Positions 37,491 through 47,338 of a stretch of DNA of 64,000 nt are shown piece by piece (the stretch's first letter is position 1; each line of letters opens with the position of its first letter). The notes under the pieces were generated by a model. The model was not told the origin of the DNA, ran no database searches, and worked only from the letters and a program-made list of their open reading frames with translations. The DNA comes from Chlamydiifrater volucris. GTDB lineage: Bacteria > Chlamydiota > Chlamydiia > Chlamydiales > Chlamydiaceae. The position numbers and the translations under genes were made by a program. Where the stretch lies: the NCBI RefSeq assembly GCF_902806995.1, contig NZ_LR777654.1:992001-1056000 (forward strand), read 5' to 3'.

Positions 37491-38743
37491 GAAAGAAATG
37501 CCAATAATTCCTCAAAAGTCCTAAGAAAAGTCTCTATATCTTCATCGTCATTGTAAAGACCCAAGGATACCCTCAACATCTGAGGAACTCCCCACCTACG
37601 CATTGCTGGCTGTGCGCACAAATGACCCGTTCGCACAGAAATTCCTCGAGCATCTAAAAGCGCTCCCATGTCCATTGGGTGCACCTTATCCATAGTTATA
37701 CTGATTAGAGATCCTCGAGGAACTCCCTTACCTGGACCTACAACAGTTACCCCAGGTATTGCGAGCAAAGTTTCTAAAATTCTCTGGGTAAGCAAAGATT
37801 CTTTCTCAGAAATTTTTTTTAAACCTAAGGCACCTAGGTACTCCACGGCCTTGCCCATGCCTATCACTTCAGCTATAGGGGGAGTCCCTGCTTCAAATTT
37901 TAAAGGAGCAGGCTGAAAAAGAGTATCTTCCGACGCATAAACATCTACCATATCTCCCCCTCCAAAAACTGGAGGTAAAATTTCCAATAAACTTCTCTTT
38001 CCATAAAGAACACCCACTCCTGTGGGACCATACATCTTGTGACTAGAAAAAGTCATGAAATCCACATCTATCATCCGCACGTCTATAGATTGATGTGCAA
38101 TGGATTGAGCTGCATCAAGACAAAGTAAAGAGTCATAACGACGGACAAGAGAAACAATCTCTGCCAAAGGCTGGATGGCTCCAGATACATTGCTAACATG
38201 GGCTATACTAACAAGAGCCGCACCCTGCCTAAGTAAAGATTCTAAGTGATCCAAACGAATAATCCCTTGTTCGTCCACCTGCACCTTAGCAACAGAGTGT
38301 CCAACCCTCTTGGCCGCTAATTCCCAGGAAAGAACATTTGCATGATGTTCGACTTCTGATACAACTACAGGGCCTTTTTTACTCAAGAAAGAATCATTGA
38401 AGGCTATAGCCAATTGATTTAACCCCGCAGTACAACCTCCAGTAAAAACAACCTCTTCAGAAAATTCAGCGTTGATAAAATCTTTAACCCTATCTCGAAC
38501 TCTGGAATAAGCCTCTGTAACTGAAGAGGAAGCTTGATATATCCCTCGATATACCGTTCCATAATAGCACGAATAAAATCGAGACATCTCCTCTATTACG
38601 CATGAAGGCTTGTGCGTGGTGGCTGCAGAATCTAAATACACACATGAGGAAGACTGCTCTTCCCTTTGGTGAAAAATAGGAAAATCTGCTTTCCCTAAAG
38701 AAGGCTGTAAAACCTTTTCCCCGTCCCTAATCAAAACAAGCAC
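37487..38743 (-). CDS. sufS: Cysteine desulfurase SufS
   Basis: A 418-residue PLP enzyme: VYLDSAATTHKP at the start, SEVEHHANVLSWE, the PLP Lys in FSSHKMYGPTGVGVLYG, and the persulfide Cys in RTGHLCAQPAM (family normally GHHCAQP). It supplies sulfur to SufBCD. Its 5' end overlaps sufD by 17 bases. The four suf genes run sufB-sufC-sufD-sufS on the minus strand. N-terminal extension of about 25 residues ahead of the conserved fold. Confidence 0.95.
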   Translation of the reverse strand: MLVLIRDGEKVLQPSLGKADFPIFHQREEQSSSCVYLDSAATTHKPSCVIEEMSRFYSCYYGTVYRGIYQASSSVTEAYSRVRDRVKDFINAEFSEEVVFTGGCTAGLNQLAIAFNDSFLSKKGPVVVSEVEHHANVLSWELAAKRVGHSVAKVQVDEQGIIRLDHLESLLRQGAALVSIAHVSNVSGAIQPLAEIVSLVRRYDSLLCLDAAQSIAHQSIDVRMIDVDFMTFSSHKMYGPTGVGVLYGKRSLLEILPPVFGGGDMVDVYASEDTLFQPAPLKFEAGTPPIAEVIGMGKAVEYLGALGLKKISEKESLLTQRILETLLAIPGVTVVGPGKGVPRGSLISITMDKVHPMDMGALLDARGISVRTGHLCAQPAMRRWGVPQMLRVSLGLYNDDEDIETFLRTFEELLAFLS

Positions 38744-39998
38744 CTTCTGGTTTCGGATGCAGAAAACCTTCCAAAAATACCTCCTTGGCCCTATCTTCCG
38801 AGATCCCCCGAGATCTCATAAAAAAAATAACACTCTCGTCAGGCTTCCCTACCGTAGCGCCATGAGACGCTTTTACGTTATCTGTAAAAATTTGAAGTCT
38901 TGGAATAGTAACAACAGATGCTGACTCTTCTAGCAGTAAACTATCATGTTTTTGATAAGCCTCTGAGGCTTCACAATCAGGATCTATTACAATATCTCCT
39001 TCAAAAGAAAAACTAGATCCCTCACGCAAAAGAGATTTTATAGTCTGCCTAGAACCTGTTTCTGCCGCCTTGTGAAGCATTGCCACCTTTAAAAAAAGCT
39101 TTTTAGGATCTTTAACGGATCCCAAAACTTCAGCGTAAGCTCGAGATCCCAGTAATTGATACCTACAATCAAGAACTCCCGAAGAGAAATTGTTTTCTCG
39201 AGAGCAAACGTAAGTTAAAATTGAGGACCTCTCTTGCATTAAAGCCGAAACGGACCAAATCTGAGAGGATTCATTAGCTAAACAAACTTCAAAGGACCCT
39301 AAAATATTTGTCGAATAGATTTCGCTGCCAAAATACAAATCAACCACTGAAAGCCTGTCAGCAACAATATTTAATACCCCGCTAATTATACTGTTAGAGC
39401 CAGACAACACCTTCCCCCTGCCTAGGAATATCTCTACAGGAAGGACATTAAGGGCAGCCGATGCTTTTGTGGATAACGCTACAGTAACAGCAGGAAGAGC
39501 TATGCTCTTCTTGTTGTTAGAGGGAGTTTCTAAGACAATATTTCTGATAATTATAGGGTCTTTAATCACATGTTCCTCAGGGATGTAAAGGAAAGCTGCC
39601 TCATCCAGAAAACTAGCGTTCAAGCAGTGAACAGGGCTCTTAATGTTCGTTAACCCTTCTTTATGCAACTGAAAAAAACTTTGATAAAACCCCCTAGCCT
39701 CTTTCATAGACAAAAGCAAACAACCCTCAGGAATATTGGATAAGAGAGGTTCAAACGATCCATTGACAAAAGTGCAACTCCAGCCAGGAAGCCGATTTAT
39801 TCGCCCTTCCTGTATAAGCTCCGCAAGTTCTCCCTTGTTTAAGAAGCTTCGAAGATACCCCTCATCATCGCTAATATCACAAACTTTCACCCAAGAAATG
39901 CTACGCAAACAATTCTTGTACTCTTCATTCTCCAAGTACTGACTAGTTTCAAATTGTCTTTTAGTTATTTCCTTAGGTAGGGATAATACTTGTGTCAT
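38727..39998 (-). CDS. sufD: Fe-S assembly scaffold SufD
   Basis: A 423-residue protein of the SufB/SufD beta-helix family: central parallel beta-helix, C-terminal helical SufD domain with DNVKASHGATVGKPDESVIFFMRSRGISEDRAKEVFLEGFL, including the conserved His and the usual H-G-A-T motif. It forms the SufBC2D complex. Start overlaps sufC by four bases (ATGA-type junction). Confidence 0.95.
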   Translation of the reverse strand: MTQVLSLPKEITKRQFETSQYLENEEYKNCLRSISWVKVCDISDDEGYLRSFLNKGELAELIQEGRINRLPGWSCTFVNGSFEPLLSNIPEGCLLLSMKEARGFYQSFFQLHKEGLTNIKSPVHCLNASFLDEAAFLYIPEEHVIKDPIIIRNIVLETPSNNKKSIALPAVTVALSTKASAALNVLPVEIFLGRGKVLSGSNSIISGVLNIVADRLSVVDLYFGSEIYSTNILGSFEVCLANESSQIWSVSALMQERSSILTYVCSRENNFSSGVLDCRYQLLGSRAYAEVLGSVKDPKKLFLKVAMLHKAAETGSRQTIKSLLREGSSFSFEGDIVIDPDCEASEAYQKHDSLLLEESASVVTIPRLQIFTDNVKASHGATVGKPDESVIFFMRSRGISEDRAKEVFLEGFLHPKPEGACFD

Positions 39999-40786
39999 GC
40001 CAGTGTTCCCTCTTCTAATCGAAGCATTTCTTTTTCATCAAAGATGGCATCGTACCCCCGCTGCTCCAGCTGATGAACCATTCTGGCATCTCCTGAATAA
40101 ACGACTTTACCTCGACCAAGAAGATGGACATAAGTAGGATTTAGCAGAGATACTATTTTCGGATTATGCGTGATAACACACAAAGAGGATGCCGCATGTA
40201 TGCCCATATACTTTTTAACGGCGTTACAGATAAATTGTAGAGCATCAATATCCAGACCAGAGTCGGGTTCATCTAAAATCGCTAGTCTTGGCTCCAAAAC
40301 CAACATTTGCAAAATTTCATTTTTCTTTCGCTCACCACCAGAAAACCCTTCATTAACAGAACGTTGCATGAGAGACCCATCAGGAATAAACTCATAACGT
40401 GCACAGGTCTCTGCCAAAAAACGCTTAAACTCGTCTGCGTCCAATTTACTTCGTCCCCTAGCTTCAGCACAAGCATTGTATGCTTCCCTTAAAAAAAATT
40501 CGTTAGCAACACCAGGAATTTCTGGTGGTTGCTGAAAACCCACGAATATGCCTTTCCGAGCTCGCTCTTCAGGATCAGCTTCTGAAATATCCTCTCCATA
40601 AAAAGTAATTTTACCAGAAACAACCTGGACTGAACTCTCTCCAGACAACACCTTCGTTAACGTAGACTTCCCAGCCCCGTTAGGGCCCATAATGATATGA
40701 ATCTCTCCAGGAGCGATTTCTAAAGATAAATCTTTAAGAATATCTACACCCTCATAACTCGCTTGGAGATGCTTTATTTCCAACAT
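39995..40786 (-). CDS. sufC: Fe-S assembly ATPase SufC
   Basis: About 263 residues. An ABC ATPase without membrane domains: Walker A GPNGAGKST, SufC-type loop FVGFQQPPEIPGV, signature GFSGGERKKNEILQM, Walker B LAILDEPDSGLD, ITHN H-loop. The frame starts earlier (MWAN) but ATG at 40786 (MLEIKHLQASY) fits. Overlaps sufD by four bases. Confidence 0.96.
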   Translation of the reverse strand: MLEIKHLQASYEGVDILKDLSLEIAPGEIHIIMGPNGAGKSTLTKVLSGESSVQVVSGKITFYGEDISEADPEERARKGIFVGFQQPPEIPGVANEFFLREAYNACAEARGRSKLDADEFKRFLAETCARYEFIPDGSLMQRSVNEGFSGGERKKNEILQMLVLEPRLAILDEPDSGLDIDALQFICNAVKKYMGIHAASSLCVITHNPKIVSLLNPTYVHLLGRGKVVYSGDARMVHQLEQRGYDAIFDEKEMLRLEEGTLA

Positions 40787-40787
40787 G

Positions 40788-42236
40788 TTAGCCCACACTG
40801 TTTTCTAATTTAAGTAGCAATAATTTTTTCGACTCTTCCGCAAACTCCAGAGGCAACTCGCGAAAAATTTTCTCACAAAAACCATTAATAACTAATCCTA
40901 TAGCGTCCTCTGCACTCAATCCCCGACTCCGCAAATAAAATAATTGATCCTGTCGAAGTCTAGAAGTTGTTGCTTCGTGTTCCACGGAAGCTGTGCTGTT
41001 TTTTACCTCTATGGAAGGAAATGTATGGGCTCCACACTGGGTCCCTACAAGCATGGAATCGCATTGTGTGTAGTTATGCACATACGCGGCCCCTGGAGCC
41101 ACCATTACTTGACTACGAAAAGTATTTTGTGAACGATCTGCAGATATCCCTTTGGACACTATCGTAGAGGAAGAATTTTTGCCTATATGAATCATTTTCG
41201 TCCCCGTGTCGGCCTGCATCCTGCCCCCGGTCAGAGCTACGGAGTAAAATTCTCCTATACTATGTTCTCCCTTCAAAATACAGCTTGGATATTTCCAAGT
41301 AATCGCCGCACCCGCTTCCACTTGAGTCCACGATATTTGAGACCTAACCCCTTCACATAATCCTCGCTTCGTAACAAAATTGTAAACACCTCCCTTACCA
41401 GTTTTCCGATCCCCAGCGTACCAATTTTGTACTGTAGAGTATTTAATGCGCGCCCTAGATTTTGCTACCAACTCAACAACCGCAGCATGCAACTGGTTAG
41501 AAGAATAGGAAGGAGCCGTACAACCTTCCAGATAACTGACAAAAGAATCCTCCTCTGCAACAATCAATGTTCTCTCGAATTGTCCAGACTCCTTATCGTT
41601 GATGCGAAAATACGTAGAGATTTCCATAGGACAAGAAACTCCTTTGGGGACATACACAAAAGACCCATCCGTAAACACCGCTGCATTAAGTGCTGCAAAA
41701 AAATTATCTCGATAAGAAACTACACTGCCTAAATATTTTCTTATCAAATCAGGGTGATTCTGGACGGCTTCGGAAAATGAACAAAAAATAACACCCGCTC
41801 GTTCCAAAGTCTCCTTGAAAGTTGTTCCTATGGATACGGAGTCAAAAACCAAATCTACAGCAACATTCAGTAGACGCTTTTGTTCATCAACGGGAATCCC
41901 CAACTTTTTAAACGTTTCTAAAACCTCTGGGTCTGCATCTTCTAATCGTCCTAACTTGCCCTTGGTCTTGGGAGCCGTAAAATACACTATATCTTGATAA
42001 TCAATACCATCCCTAACCAGATTAGCCCATGCAGGCTCCCGTAATCCCTGCCAATAGCGGAAAGCTTTAAGACGAAAATCCGTAATAAAGCCCGGCTCCT
42101 GGCGAAGCGCTGAAATCTTCTCGACCATCTCCGCTGAAAGTCCTTTTCCTAAACTTTCAGTCTCTACGGCAGTAGAAAATCCGTAGCGATACTCTTCCCT
42201 TTCCTTCAAGATAGCATTAATGTCTTGCTCACTCAT
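40788..42236 (-). CDS. sufB: Fe-S assembly scaffold SufB
   Basis: About 482 residues from [10 protein letters not shown]. SufB features: [34 protein letters not shown] with the scaffold Cys, [45 protein letters not shown] and GLVINGF. An upstream in-frame extension ([12 protein letters not shown]...) of 44 codons overlaps the terminator hairpin at 42335-42365 and is not translated in any plausible model; the ATG at 42236 is chosen. First gene of the suf operon. Confidence 0.94.
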   Translation of the reverse strand: MSEQDINAILKEREEYRYGFSTAVETESLGKGLSAEMVEKISALRQEPGFITDFRLKAFRYWQGLREPAWANLVRDGIDYQDIVYFTAPKTKGKLGRLEDADPEVLETFKKLGIPVDEQKRLLNVAVDLVFDSVSIGTTFKETLERAGVIFCSFSEAVQNHPDLIRKYLGSVVSYRDNFFAALNAAVFTDGSFVYVPKGVSCPMEISTYFRINDKESGQFERTLIVAEEDSFVSYLEGCTAPSYSSNQLHAAVVELVAKSRARIKYSTVQNWYAGDRKTGKGGVYNFVTKRGLCEGVRSQISWTQVEAGAAITWKYPSCILKGEHSIGEFYSVALTGGRMQADTGTKMIHIGKNSSSTIVSKGISADRSQNTFRSQVMVAPGAAYVHNYTQCDSMLVGTQCGAHTFPSIEVKNSTASVEHEATTSRLRQDQLFYLRSRGLSAEDAIGLVINGFCEKIFRELPLEFAEESKKLLLLKLENSVG

Positions 42237-42334
42237 AAAGCTCGGAATTTTTATTTTACATCGAAGATTCTTCTCCAACTGGGGAAGACCAGGGAAAAGT
42301 ATACCACACCAGTAGTTTTTGGAATAAACAAAGA

Positions 42335-42365
42335 AAGCCCAGGGCGCGGAAAGCGCTCTGGGCTT
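42335..42365 (-). terminator. Rho-independent terminator downstream of the TPR gene
   Basis: A 13-base-pair GC-rich stem (arms 42335-42347 and 42353-42365, one G-T pair) with a five-base loop is followed on the minus strand by TCTTTGTTT. It separates the TPR gene from the suf operon. Confidence 0.85.
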
Positions 42366-42502
42366 CAAAAGACAAGGGTTAAACCCTCATGAAGTCAAGA
42401 TTCAACCTCTCCAAGGAAACCCCCTAAAGAGGCGACGGTGAACTTATATCACACAACCATTTTTTACGAAAATTATTCTTCCAACAAATAAAAAAATAAT
42501 TC

Positions 42503-43516
42503 CTAAAGCACCTTTTTACCCAGAGGAAGTGGAAAAGAACCAGTCGTTACAGCCTTCTCTAGTAAAGGCGCAAATTGAGATTCTTTTGAAGAAAGAAAAG
42601 CCAATTCTTTGAGCGCCTTCTCAGCATCTCCTTTCATATGATATAAGTACCCCAATAAATAATGGGCTCTTTCGTGATCCAGATTGATAGCCAAAGCCTT
42701 GTTGAAGGCATCAAAAGCATGCCTATCTTGTTTCAAATCCATATAAGACAATCCCACATAAAAATGCGCGTCAGCGTCTTCCTCGTTGAGATGTAAGGCT
42801 TCTCGAAAAGCTTTTAAAGCTAACTTTGTTTTGTCCAGAGTCAAATAACACAATCCCAGATTATAATGACCATCTGCCAAATCCGGGCGCAAACGAACCA
42901 CCCTCTCGTAAGCTTCAGCAGCTCGTATCCACTCCTTGCCCTTGGATAATAAATACCCTAATTTGATCCATCCCTTCCAGTATAGCGGGTTCTTTTTCAC
43001 TGTCGTTTCTAAAACTCTAACCGCCTCTTCTTCCCTGTCCATATCTGATAGAATTACAGCCTTGTTGTAAAGACTTTGAGGATTCCAGGGATCGACAGCT
43101 AAAATTTTGTCAAAGCAGTCCATAGCTTTCCCGTAATCCTTCAGCTTATGGTAAGCACTCCCCAAACTAAACCAACATTCGGAATCCTCAGGATGCAGAT
43201 CTATATACATGTGGTACTGTTCAACAGCCTCCTCTAGACGATTATTTCTATCCAAAGCCACCCCATAACAGTAGCGAAGATAACTGTCGCAAGGATCAAA
43301 CTCTAACCCAAGAGAACACCACTTTAAAGCCTCCTCTGCTCGCCCTGTTTCTAGACAAATAATCCCCAGGTAGCAATATGCCAAAGCAGACTCTGAATCT
43401 AAGGAAAGAACTTCTTTTAACCTCTCTTCAGACTGGGAGTACTCCCCACTCAAAAATAAATTAATTCCCGAACATAAATATTCTTTTGCCAGCTGGGATT
43501 TTGACAATTCGTCCAT
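42503..43516 (-). CDS. TPR-repeat protein (CT683-like)
   Basis: A 337-residue protein with about eight tetratricopeptide repeats covering nearly its whole length (for example ALAYCYLGIICLETGRAEEALKW and SECWFSLGSAYHKLKDYGKAMD). No signal peptide. TPR arrays bind partner proteins; the partner is unknown. It lies between pbpB and sufB as CT683 does in C. trachomatis and has its own terminator. Confidence 0.88.
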   Translation of the reverse strand: MDELSKSQLAKEYLCSGINLFLSGEYSQSEERLKEVLSLDSESALAYCYLGIICLETGRAEEALKWCSLGLEFDPCDSYLRYCYGVALDRNNRLEEAVEQYHMYIDLHPEDSECWFSLGSAYHKLKDYGKAMDCFDKILAVDPWNPQSLYNKAVILSDMDREEEAVRVLETTVKKNPLYWKGWIKLGYLLSKGKEWIRAAEAYERVVRLRPDLADGHYNLGLCYLTLDKTKLALKAFREALHLNEEDADAHFYVGLSYMDLKQDRHAFDAFNKALAINLDHERAHYLLGYLYHMKGDAEKALKELAFLSSKESQFAPLLEKAVTTGSFPLPLGKKVL

Positions 43517-43602
43517 GACAGTGTTTCTCCTTCAAAAAGCTTTTCACTTCTGGAGAAAGCAATTACCGTGCCAAAAACGATTTTTTTAAAGATTTAATAG
43601 AA

Positions 43603-46600
43603 TTACTTCTGAGCTGATCTAATTTTTTCCCATTTATCAATCATTTTCAAAGCCATAGGAGCCGCGTCCTTACCAAACTCTCCTAGTCGCAAATACACAA
43701 TAACCACAATATCTGGATTTTGAAGCTCTTCATCTTTAAACCCTACAGCACCAAACCAAACATGCTTCATCTTCATTAACCCATGCTCCCGATCTAATCC
43801 TGTTCTAACTAAAGATTCTGCCGTACTGGTTTTTCCTATCACCCTAAGAAGAAAATCTTTAGGGAAAAGACCCCTCACTGATCTTGCGGTGCCATACTTC
43901 CCCCAAATAACATTTTGCATCCCCTTCTTGAATAAAACAGCAAGTTCATCAGGCATAAAAATTTCTCTTCTAACAAAGCTTCTTGCAGGAATGTACGCAC
44001 CCCCATCCCATTCTCCCATCAACAAGTGCGGGACAAATAATTTTCCTCCGTTTACAAGAGACGCCATCATCACAGCTGTCTGCAAAGGAGTAACTGTCAA
44101 CGTGTGCTGACCTATGGCCATTGCGTACAATCCTGACCGATTATAAGAAGTATCTCTGGGAATATATCCGGCAAATTCCCCAGGCAAATCTAAACCTGAA
44201 GATTCGCCAAAACCGAACAAGCTCGCTGCTGCACATAAATCTTCAGGGTCTTCCAAAAAATCCCCTACCATGAGAGAAAAATAGGGGTTACTAGACATTT
44301 CTAAAGCTTTAATCAAATCCATAGAACCTCGTCCAGAATAATCGTTGCCAGGAAGAACTCCTCCTCGATAAAAATTGGGAACAGGAGAACCGTCAGGGAA
44401 AAAACCTATGTGAGATTTTTTAGCCCGAAATCCTTCACTATTCTTATCTACTAAAATCAATAGCCTTGTTAAATCTTGTTGATCAGACACCCCTTCAAGA
44501 ACTCTTTGAAAGAGAACAGAATAAGCAGAAACCAATTTGAATATAGACCCCAGAGTAGTTGCCTGTCTAAACGCATGCGACCTCAAATATCCAAAACCGT
44601 ATGTCGGATAACATAGAGCAAATAGATCTTGCTCCGTAGGTTCTTTATTCTTGAGAAGAGAAACTGGGTATTTTCCCAACAAAGGTCTGCGAAGATCTGA
44701 AAAAGAGCGAAAAGCAGCTAAAAAAAGTCCAATATCCTCTGAGGAAATATCACTCAAACAATTTTTCAAAAAGAGATAGTGATCTCGCCAAGGCAAAGCC
44801 ATGTGCGCCCCCTTTTCTAGCTCTTCCCTCCATGCTCCCATAGCAAGAACAAATGGCTCGATCTCCGAAGAAATGTTCTTCTGCTCTCCTGTCAACAAAA
44901 ACAGCATCAACCTTGTCATATGCTGATCGACAAACTTTTGAAACAAAAGCCTCTTCTCCACGTCTAAGTAATCAATATAAGGTGTGGGGAACCTTTGTTT
45001 TCTTACTCGTTCTTGCTCTCTCTTTTGAACAAGCAATGCAGAAAAATTCTTGCATCGCCATTCTCTAAAATGCGTTTCTACAAAAACATCCTCCATTAGC
45101 TTTTCAAAAGCACTCTTGAGCGCTATGTACCTTCCCTCCATCTCTGAAAAAGAAAATAGAGACACCCTTTGTAAACATTCTTGAGAAATTCCTGCGAATC
45201 TTTTGGGCTCTACACACAACCGAAACAAATCAGCTAAAAGAATCTTGTCGTAATTAGCTGACAGCTCTTTGAAAAATGGTGCTAAAGAATCCTTTAGCTC
45301 CTCTATTTTCTCCCTATTATCCAAAAGGCAATTTTTAAGATCCTTTTGATCAGAAAGAGAAACCACTTCACCAGATAAGACGTTCCCTTCTTCTTCCGTG
45401 TATATGGCATCGAAAACAGCCGAAGCTGAATGTAATCCACTTTCGGAAAAGATACTCATAAGCGCTTCTATAAAGAATTGGATATCGATAGCTCGCTCGA
45501 TAGTGGCATTATCACAAAAAACTTTCTTTACTAAAGAAGCTTCGGGAAGAATAAAATCTAAGTAATATCTTAGAGAAAGAAAAGTTTCCTCAAAGTATTG
45601 CTCATTTTTCAGAACATCTCTACGCTCCCTTTGAAGAGAGGTTTTGAAATCTCTAAGCTCTGAAATATGCAAAGAATTTTCTAACCATCGACATACAGAC
45701 GATTTCATTTCTTCTCCTTCAATATCTGAAGAAGATCGTAGATTTATAAAATCATTTAAGTCACATCGAGGAGATGAAGCCATAGCTAAAATTTCCCCGC
45801 TGTTGGGATCAAGAGCCACAATAGCTCCTCCTTTTATCCAAGGAAATAACGGGGGGAGTTTTTTTTGTTTCCTCAAAGAACTTACTGATCGCAACATCTC
45901 GTTGCGCTCATGTTCTAGCAATAATTCATCTGCAAATGCTTGCAATTCAGAAGAAATAGTCAAAGTTAATTTCTTGCCTGGAACCGTTTCGCAACTTTCT
46001 TGGGGAAGCTCACGAATAAAATTTCCTCTACGATCGACAAGATAAGCCTTTTTCCCATATGAACCTCTTAATTTTGAATCATAAAAGGCCTCTATACCCA
46101 TCTTCCCGACCAGAGCGTTGACGTCATAAGCATTCCCCTCCAACTGACGAAGTTTAGAAGCCACTTCATCCACACTTGAACATCCCTTTGGAAATGCAGG
46201 CTCCTCTCCGTCCTCATACGCACGAAGGCATTCACGCAACTTTGCTAATTCCTCTGTTATATGCCTATATTCCGAAGAACTAATAGGACCTATATATCCT
46301 ATTAAATCTGCGGCAGTCTTCCCTAACGGGTAATGTCTAGAAGCCACCCTCTCAGCATGTAGCCCCGGCCAATCTTTTTCTAACATCTTAAATCGCAAGT
46401 AGGAGCGTTCCGAAATATTGGACTTGATTAGAAATGGGATATTCCCCAAAACAGAAGCTTTCGAGTGAATGAGATCTTCTATATGCTCTCTATCAAGGTG
46501 CAGCTCATCTGCTAGTAGAGCTGCCAGCCTAGTTATGTATTCCTTTCTAACAGGAATTCGCACTTTTTTCCCTTTGGAATCTAAGCGCCAAGCACCTATA

Positions 46601-46878
46601 GGGAGCTCCTTAATTCCACCATAAGAAACGCTCACGTTGTATTGCACTTTATTAGTAGCTAAAACTGTTCCAAACCGATCACATACAGTTGCTCTATCAG
46701 CTTGAAGAGGAAGCACTCTTTTTTGAGGCTTATAAGCTTCCTCAGTCTTCACATCATGCTCAACTACAGCAAGATGCCACAAACGGAATACTATGACAGC
46801 AAATACTATCAATATTCCCGAAAGTAATCTGTTAGCTTTTTCTGAAACAGATGGTGATGGCCTACTTCGCCGCTTCAT
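43603..46878 (-). CDS. pbpB: Penicillin-binding protein 2-type transpeptidase with large insertion
   Basis: A 1,091-residue class B PBP. N-terminal membrane helix (residues 18-35), dimerisation domain (40-310), then the transpeptidase domain interrupted by a helical insert of about 375 residues (roughly 390-765). SxxK is GSIFK in TTLGSIFKL, SxN is SSNPYF, and the third motif is KTS in GKTSTAESL in place of KTG. The insert is a known hallmark of chlamydial PBP2 (about 1,080 residues). It cross-links peptidoglycan at the division plane. Divergent from ompA. Confidence 0.93.
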   Translation of the reverse strand: MKRRSRPSPSVSEKANRLLSGILIVFAVIVFRLWHLAVVEHDVKTEEAYKPQKRVLPLQADRATVCDRFGTVLATNKVQYNVSVSYGGIKELPIGAWRLDSKGKKVRIPVRKEYITRLAALLADELHLDREHIEDLIHSKASVLGNIPFLIKSNISERSYLRFKMLEKDWPGLHAERVASRHYPLGKTAADLIGYIGPISSSEYRHITEELAKLRECLRAYEDGEEPAFPKGCSSVDEVASKLRQLEGNAYDVNALVGKMGIEAFYDSKLRGSYGKKAYLVDRRGNFIRELPQESCETVPGKKLTLTISSELQAFADELLLEHERNEMLRSVSSLRKQKKLPPLFPWIKGGAIVALDPNSGEILAMASSPRCDLNDFINLRSSSDIEGEEMKSSVCRWLENSLHISELRDFKTSLQRERRDVLKNEQYFEETFLSLRYYLDFILPEASLVKKVFCDNATIERAIDIQFFIEALMSIFSESGLHSASAVFDAIYTEEEGNVLSGEVVSLSDQKDLKNCLLDNREKIEELKDSLAPFFKELSANYDKILLADLFRLCVEPKRFAGISQECLQRVSLFSFSEMEGRYIALKSAFEKLMEDVFVETHFREWRCKNFSALLVQKREQERVRKQRFPTPYIDYLDVEKRLLFQKFVDQHMTRLMLFLLTGEQKNISSEIEPFVLAMGAWREELEKGAHMALPWRDHYLFLKNCLSDISSEDIGLFLAAFRSFSDLRRPLLGKYPVSLLKNKEPTEQDLFALCYPTYGFGYLRSHAFRQATTLGSIFKLVSAYSVLFQRVLEGVSDQQDLTRLLILVDKNSEGFRAKKSHIGFFPDGSPVPNFYRGGVLPGNDYSGRGSMDLIKALEMSSNPYFSLMVGDFLEDPEDLCAAASLFGFGESSGLDLPGEFAGYIPRDTSYNRSGLYAMAIGQHTLTVTPLQTAVMMASLVNGGKLFVPHLLMGEWDGGAYIPARSFVRREIFMPDELAVLFKKGMQNVIWGKYGTARSVRGLFPKDFLLRVIGKTSTAESLVRTGLDREHGLMKMKHVWFGAVGFKDEELQNPDIVVIVYLRLGEFGKDAAPMALKMIDKWEKIRSAQK

Positions 46879-46986
46879 AATTTGTACAAACGCATTTCAT
46901 GCACAGTAATAAAAGCCCTAAATTTATTCATTTCTAAAATTTTTTATTAACAAAAAGCAGAAGTGCAAAAAAAAATTCCCATTCTT

Positions 46987-47016
46987 CGCTGTCAAACCTA
47001 TAAAGGTTTGACAGCG
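46987..47016. repeat. Perfect inverted repeat between pbpB and ompA
   Basis: CGCTGTCAAACCT and its exact complement, 13 bases each, separated by ATAA. There is no adjacent T-run on the plus side; on the minus strand an A/T tract follows after about 14 bases. It lies upstream of both genes, so it is not a normal terminator. It could be an operator or an mRNA hairpin in the pbpB leader. Confidence 0.75.
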
Positions 47017-47150
47017 AGAACTTTACAAAAGATTTCGAGATAAAAACCAGAAAAAAAACGATCGAAAATTCCAAAAAAATTCGACAGGATTTTCAAAAAA
47101 AACCAAATAATTTTGGCGTCACATCTTTACTATAAAGAGAAAAGTTTGCT

Positions 47151-47336
47151 ATGTTTGCGACTAATACGCTTGGTGTTCATGCGATAAGGTTGTTATTCCC
47201 TCCGAAACGAACGTACGGGGATGATTTTCAACTAGATCGACGATTTCTCGGCATACTACCGAAACGCATTAGCCGGAGCAAAACAAGAATAGCGAGCATC
47301 GAACAACGAAATATTAGCAAAAATCTTCAGAGGTAA
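47151..47336 (+). other. Possible 61-codon leader frame of ompA (low support)
   Basis: An ATG frame (MFATNTLGVHAIRLLF) ends two bases before the ompA ATG. It is basic and has no Shine-Dalgarno I can see. It could be a translated leader or chance; the exact abutment with ompA is the only reason to list it. Confidence 0.2.
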
Positions 47337-47338
47337 GT

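Larger units (their letters stand above)
46879..47338. promoter_or_regulatory. Divergent pbpB-ompA intergenic region (460 bases)
   Basis: Contains a perfect 13-base inverted repeat (arms 46987-46999 and 47004-47016, four-base loop) centred between the divergent starts, poly-T/A tracts near the pbpB side (46960-46980 and 47080-47100), a TATAAA element at 47131-47136 that could be an ompA -10 box, and the ompA Shine-Dalgarno AGAGG at 47328-47332. The ompA leader would be about 200 bases long, in keeping with the long leaders of chlamydial ompA. A 61-codon frame (47151-47336) lies inside this leader. Confidence 0.6.

Noticed and set aside
42237..42368. 44-codon N-terminal extension of SufB
   Set aside because: It overlaps the terminator hairpin of the upstream gene and the conserved start MSEQDINA lies at 42236.
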